From: Metridium senile
Lineage: Eukaryota > Cnidaria > Anthozoa > Actiniaria > Metridiidae
Direction of reading: 5' to 3'
Assembly (NCBI GenBank): GCA_949775045.1
Contig: OX459105.1
Coordinates: 7,433,240-7,497,239, forward strand
Length of the DNA: 64,000 nucleotides
The first letter of the stretch is position 1, and every line of letters starts with the position of its first letter. Below, in pieces: positions 56,298-64,000 of this stretch. A program made the translations under genes and the position numbers. The notes under the pieces were generated by a model that saw only the letters and a program-made list of their open reading frames with translations, was not told the origin of the DNA and did no database searches.

Positions 56298-56521
56298 TCA
56301 TTAAATTTTACAACAAACTTTTTTAGGCTGGTCCCTGTCTTAGCAAAGACTCGTAGAGAGATATCTACACTATTCAGAGTCAGTTTGTGCATACTTTATG
56401 ATTTAGCGCTGATAAAAATCACTTTTTAGAGACTTGATTGAAGTCGACACGCATTTTTGACTGATAAAGGCATTTTAAATTATTCAGTGTTAATCACCGT
56501 TTTTCACTACATCCGTTTACA

Positions 56522-56590
56522 ATGGGATGTCTGCAAAGTAAACCACTTTGCAAATGTTGTTTTGGTACCAAAGAGTTGGCAAAGGACGAG
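56522..56590 (+). CDS. Candidate first exon with N-terminal acylation motif
   Basis: The ATG opens MGCLQSKPLCKCCFGTKELA and the exon ends KDE at a GACGAG/GTAATT donor, phase 0. Gly2 and Cys3 followed by Ser6 fit the N-myristoylation and palmitoylation signals of Src-family kinases and similar membrane-anchored signalling proteins; more Cys residues follow. No further exon could be found before the satellite array, so the protein cannot be named. Length alone (23 codons) would allow chance. Confidence 0.45.
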
Positions 56591-57029
56591 GTAATTCAGT
56601 TTTTATATTTTAAGCCAGCGCTTTTTATTCCACGACTTGACAGTCTCCTTCCTTCGCTCTCTCGTTTCCTTTCCCACTTTCTTCTTTTTAGTTCATTTCC
56701 TTCCTTCTCTTCTATCTTAATTCTTTGCATTTTAATTTTTGGCTTTCTCAAAAAGTACACATGTGTAAAAACATCCTGTTTCAATTTTCACTCAAACTAG
56801 CTTCATTCACTTTCGTTATTTATATACGTAACTCCAAGATACAAGTTTCCTTTGCTTGCTTATTATCTTCTTATTACTCGGGCTACCTATGGTAGTTAGA
56901 GTCTAAAAATGCAAACGGTTCTTTTTTTTCGTGGTCGTCAAATTAGGGGGTCAGGTCCCAGGCGTTCCTAGTAGTACATGACAGCGCATGAGCAACGATC
57001 GCTGACCGAATGTTAATACGAACGAATAA

Positions 57030-57200
57030 ATATCGATTGAAATCGATTGAAAAACCACTCTTAAACAGCTCAAATCGCCTAAAAAATTACACAAATTGCT
57101 TTAATAACTAGCTATTTTCCTTGTTCTGACGTAAAAATTTCAAGAACAACTTCAAGTTTTCGAATCTTTCAAGTTTTCGAACTCTATATCATTTCAAAGT
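57030..57200. repeat. Dispersed repeat, inverse of 31365-31470
   Basis: CTCAAATCGCCTAAAAAATT, then TTGTTCTGACGT, and TTCAAGAACAACTTCAAG match the intronic copy in the kinase-like gene in inverse orientation with moderate divergence. Non-coding. Confidence 0.6.
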
Positions 57201-57239
57201 AACTCAGGGATATCGATCGTTCATTTTTACCAGGGGTGT

Positions 57240-57279
57240 GTGGGGGGTGTGTGTGTGGGGGGGGGGGGGGGGGGGGGGG
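57240..57279. repeat. GT-rich and poly-G tract
   Basis: GGGGTGTGTGTGTG runs into 23 G at 57257-57279. A low-complexity tract near the start of the duplicated segment. Confidence 0.85.
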
Positions 57280-57308
57280 TGTATTTTCCTTGGTAGCCCT
57301 TTAAAAAA

Positions 57309-57781
57309 AAACTGCCCACCCCCTCTCTTTGGCTGCAAAAAAAATCTATACCCATGAAATAAAATCAGCTAGATCGCTACTGTAGAATAGAGCGCAAAAT
57401 GTACACTACATATCCATGAAATAGAAATCAGATTGCTACTGTAGAATAAATATCGAAGCTTAGCGGTGTATCCATATTCCTGGGTATTATGATTACGTAG
57501 ATTATTTTAGTAGCAAACATATTCATAAAAAATAAATAATTAGAAAAAAAGAAAAAAGAAAAACAGAACTGAAAAATAGAGGCTCGAACCCTGGTCCGTA
57601 GGATCGATTTAATATGCTAATTTTATGCAAAACCTAAAAAAAGGACCATACATCCAGACGTCAAAGCGCTGAATCGTCGTATGGATTTACATTAAGGCAG
57701 GGGATTTGGGTCCCCCACCATGCTATGGTTGCTGGCCTGACAGATAGCTTTGCAGTCAAAGAGGGAGGAAACGCTCGGATC
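57309..57781. repeat. Duplicated segment, copy A
   Basis: About 470 bases that recur at 60302-60782 with few differences. CTCGAACCCTGGTCC at 57583 resembles an inverted tRNA box B, so the family may be SINE-derived. It ends near CGCTCGGATCC, with further tRNA-like text (GGTGGAGCGGTAAGG on the minus strand near 57810). Confidence 0.8.
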
Positions 57782-57899
57782 CTAGGCCATCAATGAACGC
57801 ACCTTACCGCTCCACCATCGTGTCTACCGATTGTTTTAGGGTTCACAATAACCTAGTGTACAGCGTGAATGGACTGTATATTGTTATGCAAATTAAGTG

Positions 57900-57970
57900 T
57901 AACCGTGGCGCGCGTCGTTAAATCCTGGCATTTGAACGCACCATGACCAGGGTTCGAGTCTCCATCAATG
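57900..57970 (+). repeat. tRNA-like box B sequence
   Basis: CCAGGGTTCGAGTCTCC at 57951-57967 fits a polymerase III box B. A clear box A partner was not found. Probably part of a SINE. The remaining stretch to 60100 (58000-60100) is AT-rich; the inverted pair ATTGTTCTTGACTG (59237) and CAGTCAAGAACAAT (59309) is the only structure I noticed. Confidence 0.35.
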
Positions 57971-60201
57971 ACTATTTCCTACTTTTTTCTTTTTTTATTT
58001 ACATAATAGTTCCATATTTTATTCAATACCGGCAACATCAAGTGTCAGAATTATTATTATTTTTTTAATTATAAATTTGTATTTATTGATTGTTTCTATT
58101 ATTGTAAGAAAAAGACCTTTACACTGTGATGAGTTTGTTCCATACTGTACTCTACATTGATGGTCTGCGTCGTAGATTGTACCAGAAGTTTAGCGCGGGC
58201 CTGGAGATCAGAGTATTCTGATGATGCATCGTCTAGACACCATCCCCATCCTTTGCTAGTAAAAACACGTTACTGCTCGTTAATATCAACAAATAGAAAA
58301 CAACGATTGAGAGCGCACAGTACGCGAGTTTGCATGTTGATCAAATATGTTTGTATTTTATAAAAGAAATAGAAATTTGCTAACTGAGGTGTGAACAATT
58401 GAGGATTGGCAGAACACTACAATAAGCAAGTGCTCACGTTTTTTATTATTTAATAGAGCTCACTGAAATCACGCACGTGTCTATATATATGTGATGTGAT
58501 ATGTTGAATGAAACATCATCTAACATCATGATTTCTTTCGTTGATCTCGTGTACAACAAACCATATCGCAACAACGTTGGACCAACGTGTTTGGCCCGTT
58601 TAAAGAAGCCCTAATGAAGCCATTATGTAAAATATGTGATTAGTACTTGCAATGCACCTCATAGATGGTCAGTCTTTCACCGTGGTACAAAAGATTACCA
58701 CATGCATCTAAGCACGGGCTGTGAGCATGTACAACACCAGGCCTAGGACTAAAAAAAAAAACAAAGTTCCTGCAGCGGCGGGTAAGATATTAGTAAATTG
58801 ATATTATATTAACCGTTTGTAAGTGCCTATCTAGGATTCTCGCAGTTTCTTTGTGAATGTGACACGCCACCACCACACGTACGAGAACAATCGCCTCAAT
58901 TTGACCATAGCCTGGTTTTCAGAGCGGGCCTGGGTCCTACGCTATCGCTTTCTGTTGTTATTTCGTGCTTGTTATTGTATTACAATCAATTCTATTGATA
59001 ACAAGTCTGGTCCCAATACATTACCAGTATAAGACCAGCATTCATTTCGGTCTTGGCTTGATGCTTGTTACTTTAAGCCACGTCAACGTTTTTTAAAATA
59101 GATGTATAATTACTATACTTTAACAAATCATTCATCACTAGTCTAATCAGTTGCCAACTGTTATATCTACCAATCAGACAGCAGCACGATTTGTGCAGAT
59201 GAATAGACCTAATCGAAATAAGACGAACTGCTTCTATTGTTCTTGACTGACTAGCCTCGTGTCTATGTTGGAACACAATAGAGTGAGACACATGTAGGAG
59301 AGGTTAGACAGTCAAGAACAATAATTATTCATATTTGTCGCCATATTTCAATTCGGTGTTAAGTTATCATTACAATTTGTACTTTGTAATTCATTAGTAT
59401 AAGATAGGCTAATTTTCGAAAGATTTCGGTATGTTTTCGGGCAGGTTTCGGAATGGTTCGTCGAGCGATCCAATGCCGAGCTACTACGAAACTCTATCGA
59501 TCTATATTATGTGCGCTTTAATCATGTATTTTAAACGAATCATGAAATAATTCGTTTTTATAACGAAGATAATGGGAAAATTAACGGACAAAGTAGAAAG
59601 AGAAAATGTCACTTTTGTGTGAAAAACTATTAAAATAATAAAATTTGATAAATTGTACTCAACTGCGTGCTCTATTTACTAATAATCACTTGCAGTTGTT
59701 GAGGTAAGGCTTCTCCACTTATGAACGATATTTTTATACTAGTTTACTAGTTTAAACCCCTATCGGGAAGGGACGAATGGTTCAGTTTTGCGTGTTTTTC
59801 TTGCCAAAGCACCGTTGCACGTCACGTGATGCCTGTATTTTAACATAGTTTTAGGCTAAATAACATACCATCATTGCATACCATCTCATTCCCCCACCCC
59901 TGCCCCCTCCAAAACAATAACTCCTAGGCCTTTACAAGAATAATCATAATGCAAGCAATAATGAAATATACCAAATAAATAACGTTAATAACAATGTATA
60001 GCAATGATATATAATTAATATGAGAATATTTGTTACATGATGGTGATATAGTTATCGATGAATAAAAAAAACCTTTGTAAAAATGGTTTTGTTAAAATAA
60101 AAATTATTTGAAAACAAATACCTGTCTGTCTAAAAATGTTGAATTTCACATTAAGATACAAATTGGTTTGACTCTGGTCTGATTTTGATTTAATTTATTC
60201 A

Positions 60202-60233
60202 GACGTTTCGATCTACACTTAGGCCTTCATCAG
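60202..60233 (-). ncRNA. Hammerhead-like motif of Penelope-type 3' ends
   Basis: On the minus strand: CTGATGA, a stem GGCCTA-AGTG-TAGATC with one mismatch, then GAAACGTC. The CUGAUGA and GAAA blocks match the hammerhead core. A second inverted copy of the left part (GTTTGTAACGATCACTGATG) lies at 60266. Stem III is not evident. The GACGTTTCG...TTCATCAG text is typical of Penelope-like element ends by general knowledge. Confidence 0.4.
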
Positions 60234-60301
60234 TGATCGTTACAAACATTATAACGAATCACTCAGTTTGTAACGATCACTGATGAAGGTCAGTCCAAAA
60301 C

Positions 60302-60782
60302 AAACTGCCCACCCCCTCTCTTTGGCTGCAAAAAAAATCTATACCCATGAAATAAAATCAGCTAGATCGCTACTGTAGAATAGAGCGCAAAATGTACACT
60401 ACATATCCATGAAATAGAAATCAGATTGCTACTGTAGAATAAATATCGAAGCGGTATATTAGCGGTGTATCCATATTCCTGGGTATTATGATTACGTGGA
60501 TTATTTTAGTAGCAAACATATTCATGAAAAATAAATAACTAGAAAAAAAAAGAAAAACGAAAAACAGAACTGAAAAATAGAGGCTCGAACCCTGGTCCGT
60601 AGGATCGATTTAATATGCTAATTTTATGCAAAACCTAAAAAAAGGACCATACATCCAGACGTCAAAGCGCTGAATCGTCGTATGGATTTACATTAAGGCA
60701 GGGGATTTGGGTCCCCCACCATGCTATGGTTGCTGGCCTGACAGATAGCTTTGCAGTCAAAGAGGGAGGAAACGCTCGGATC
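60302..60782. repeat. Duplicated segment, copy B, cut by the gap
   Basis: Same sequence as 57309-57781, with an extra GGTATATT near 60452 and small changes. It ends at the assembly gap, at the point that corresponds to 57781. Confidence 0.85.
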
Positions 60783-60982
60783 NNNNNNNNNNNNNNNNNN
60801 NNNNNNNNNNNNNNNNNNNNNNNNNNNNNNNNNNNNNNNNNNNNNNNNNNNNNNNNNNNNNNNNNNNNNNNNNNNNNNNNNNNNNNNNNNNNNNNNNNNN
60901 NNNNNNNNNNNNNNNNNNNNNNNNNNNNNNNNNNNNNNNNNNNNNNNNNNNNNNNNNNNNNNNNNNNNNNNNNNNNNNNNNN
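60783..60982. other. Assembly gap of 200 N
   Basis: A run of exactly 200 undetermined bases separates a dispersed repeat from a satellite array. The round length suggests a placeholder, so the true distance is unknown. Confidence 1.
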
Positions 60983-63900
60983 GGTGGGTTAAAAGTCGTT
61001 TAAAAAAAGGGGTTTTTCGGCTCAAACTGATCGCTTGGTCCCCGAGAGCAATGTCTAGAAATATTTTAGCTGTCTGATAAATTCTAGGGATTTTGTTTAG
61101 AAAAAACTGCCTTTTTTACCCAGAATCTACTGGAGGAAAGCATGGGTGTGTTAAAAGTCGTTTAAAAAAATGTGTTTTTCGGCTCAAACTGATCGCTTGG
61201 TCCCCGAGAGCAATGTCTAGAAATATTTTAGCTGTCTGATAAATTCTAGGGATTTTGTTTAGAAAAAACTGCCCTTTTTTACCCAGAATCCACTGGAGGA
61301 AAGCATGGGTGTTTTAAAAGTCGTTTAAAAAAATGGTTTTTTCGGCTCAAACTGATCGCTTGGTAGCCGAGAGCAATGTCTAAAAATATTTTAGCTGTCT
61401 GATAAATTGTAGGGATTTTGTTGAGAAAAAACTGCCTTTTTTACCCAGAATCCACTGGAGGAAAGCATGGGTGGGTTAAAAGTCGTTTAAAAAAAGGGGT
61501 TTTTCGGCTCAAACTGATCGCTTGGTAGCCGAGAGCAATGTCTAAAAATATTTTAGCTGTCTGATAAATTCTAGGGATTTTGTTTAGAAAAAACTGCCTT
61601 TTTTACCCAGAATCCACTGGAGGAAAGCATGGGTGTGTTAAAAGTCATTTAAAAAAATGTTTTACCCAGAATCCACTGGAGGAAAGCATGGGTGGGTTAA
61701 AAGTCGTTTAAAAAAAGGGGTTTTTCTACTCAAACTGATCGTTTGGTCCCCGAGAGCAATGTCTAAAATATTTTAGCTGTCTGATAAATTGTAGGGATTT
61801 TGTTTAGAAAAAACTGCCTTTTTTACCCAGAATCCACTGGAGGAAAGCATGGGTGTGTTAAAAGTCGTTTAAAAAAATGTTTTTTTCGGCTCAAACTGAT
61901 CGCTTGGTCCCCGAGAGCAATGTCTAAAAATATTTTAGCTGTCTGATAAATTCTAGGGATTTTGTTTAGAAAAAACTGCCTTTTTTACCCAGAATCCACT
62001 GGAGGAAAGCATGGGTGTGTTAAAAGTCGTTTAAAAAAAATGTTTTTTTCGGCTCAAACTGATCGCTTGGTCCCCGAGAGCATTGTCTAGAAATATTTTA
62101 GCTGTCTGATAAATTCTAGGGATTTTGTTTAGAAAAAAACTGCCTTTTTTACCCAGAATCCACTGGAGGAAAGCATGGGTGTGTTAAAAGTCGTTTAAAA
62201 AATGTTTTTTTTTCGGGTCAAAGTGATCGCTTGGTCCCCGAGAGCAATGTCTAGAAATATTTTAGCTGTCTGATAAATTCTAGGGATTTTGTTTAGAAAA
62301 AAACTGCCTTTTTTACCCAGAATCCACTGGAGGAAAGCATGGGTGTGTTAAAAGTCGTTTAAAAAAATGTTTTTTTCGGCTCAAACTGATCGCTTGGTAG
62401 CCGAGAGCAATGTCTAAAAATATTTTAGCTGTCTGATAAATTGTAGGGATTTTGTTGAGAAAAAACTGCCTTTTTTACCCAGAATCCACTGGAGGAAAGC
62501 ATGGGTGTGTTAAAAGTCGTTAAAAAAAATGTTTTTTTTCGGCTCAAACTGATCGCTTGGTAGCCGAGAGCAATGTCTAAAAATATTTTAGCTGTCTGAT
62601 AAATTCTAGGGATTTTGTTTAGAAAAAACTGCCTTTTTTACCCAGAATCCACTGGAGGAAAGCATGGGCGTGTTAAAAGTCGTTTAAAAAAATGTTTTAC
62701 CCAGAATCCACTGGATGAAAGCATGGGTGGGTTAAAAGTCGTTTAAAAAAAGGGGTTTTTCGGCTCAAACTGATCGCTTGGTCCCCGAGAGCAATGTCTA
62801 GAAATATTTTAGCTGTCTGATAAATTCTAGGGATTTTGTTTAGAAATAACTGCCTTTTTTACCCAGAATCTACTGGAGGAAAGCATGGGTGTGTTAAAAG
62901 TCGTTTAAAAAAATGTGTTTTTCGGCTCAAACTGATCGCTTGGTCCCCGAGAGCAATGTCTAGAAATATTTTAGCTGTCTGATAAATTCTAGGGATTTTG
63001 TTTAGAAAAAACTGCCTTTTTTACCCAGAATCCACTGGAGGAAAGCATGGGTGTGTTAAAAGTCGTTTAAAAAAATGTTTTTTTCGGCTCAAACTGATCG
63101 CTTGGTAGCCGAGAGCAATGTCTAGAAATATTTTAGCTGTCTGATAAATTGTAGGGATTTTGTTGAGAAAAAACTGCCTTTTTTACCCAGAATCCACTGG
63201 AGGAAAGCATGGGTGTGTTAAAAGTCGTTAAAAAAAATGTTTTTTTCGGCTCAAACTGATCGCTTGGTAGCCGAGAGCAATGTCTAAAAATATTTTAGCT
63301 GTCTGATAAATTCTAGGGATTTTGTTTAGAAAAAACTGCCTTTTTTACCCAGAATCCACTGGAGGAAAGCATGGGTGTGTTAAAAGTCGTTTAAAAAAAT
63401 GTTTTACCCAGAATCCACTGGATGAAAGCATGGGTGGGTTAAAAGTCGTTTAAAAAAGGGGTTTTTCGGCTCAAACTGATCGCTTGGTCCCCGAGAGCAA
63501 TGTCTAGAAATATTTTAGCTGTCTGATAAATTCTAGGGATTTTGTTTAGAAAAAACTGCCTTTTTTACCCAGAATCTACTGGAGGAAAGCATGGGTGTGT
63601 TAAAAGTCGTTTAAAAAAATGTGTTTTTCGGCTCAAACTGATCGCTTGGTCCCCGAGAGCAATGTCTAGAAATATTTTAGCTGTCTGATAAATTCTAGGG
63701 ATTTTGTTTAGAAAAAACTGCCTTTTTTACCCAGAATCCACTGGAGGAAAGCATGGGTGTGTTAAAAGTCGTTTAAAAAAATGTTTTTTTCTGCTCAAAC
63801 TGATCGCTTGGTAGCCGAGAGCAATGTCTAAAAATATTTTAGCTGTCTGATAAATTCTAGGGATTTTGTTTAGAAAAAACTGCCTTTTTTACCCAGAATC

Positions 63901-64000
63901 CACTGGAGGAAAGCATGGGTGTGTTAAAAGTCGTTTAAAAAAATGTTTTTTTCGGCTCAAACTGATCGCTTGGTCCCCGAGAGCAATGTCTAGAAATATT
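60983..64000. repeat. 162-bp satellite array with 59-bp short units
   Basis: Tandem units start GGGTG(T/G)GTTAAAAGTC and run 161-164 bases, with blocks CTCAAACTGATCGCTTGGT, GAGAGCAATGTCTA, TTTTAGCTGTCTGATAAATT and ACCCAGAATCCACTGGAGGA. Unit starts: 60982, 61144, 61307, 61469, 61631, 61690, 61851, 62013, 62177, 62341, 62503, 62666, 62725, 62887, 63049, 63211, 63373, 63432, 63593, 63755, 63917. The units at 61631, 62666 and 63373 are only 59 bases: the middle is deleted. Four full units plus one short unit (707 bases) recur, giving a higher-order repeat. The array runs off the right edge. No coding frame. Confidence 0.97.

Noticed and set aside
60983..64000. CRISPR-like array of repeats
   Set aside because: Units are contiguous, 162 bases long, with no variable spacers, and the DNA is clearly animal. 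It is a satellite.

Overview
The window is eukaryotic DNA from an animal. It shows GT-AG introns of a few hundred to a few thousand bases, metazoan retrotransposons, palindromic MITE-like repeats, long (TAA)n arrays and a satellite array. The mix (BEL/Pao, R4/Dong-like and CR1-like elements, a Mutator-like transposase joined to an exonuclease, many foldback repeats) would suit a non-bilaterian such as a cnidarian or sponge. That placement is inference; no species can be named from the sequence alone.

Layout. 1-14270: tandem array of a unit of about 5.35 kb, with two full copies and one partial copy. Each copy carries a transmembrane-type exon, and the third copy feeds into a unique gene. 14086-32255, plus strand: one gene that I could rebuild from 18 exons whose splice phases all agree. 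It predicts a transmembrane segment, a helical region of about 420 residues that I do not recognise, two kinase-like domains that both lack key catalytic residues, and a tail rich in tyrosine and proline motifs. Its introns hold nested foldback repeats, tRNA-like SINEs, and a chain of three 5'-truncated R4/Dong-like retrotransposon pieces, each joined to a (TAA)n array.

32256-35943: 3' untranslated region and intergenic repeats. 35944-42147: a very young BEL/Pao LTR retrotransposon with LTRs I read as identical, a 5-bp target duplication, and one change of frame between gag and pol. 42700-45800: MITEs and a 5'-truncated CR1-like element. 45893-48495, minus strand: a decayed gene joining a Mutator-like transposase domain to a DEDDh exonuclease. 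48565-53826: palindromic elements, including a composite inverted repeat of about 4 kb. 54100-55100: another truncated non-LTR retrotransposon.

56522-56590: a candidate first exon starting with a dual-acylation motif, MGCLQSK, whose gene would continue outside the recognisable part of the window. 57309-60782: duplicated repeat segments ending at a 200-base assembly gap (60783-60982). 60983-64000: a 162-bp satellite with a higher-order structure built from full units plus a 59-bp short unit.

The best candidate for something undescribed is the receptor-like tandem pseudokinase gene together with the upstream multiplication of its transmembrane exon.
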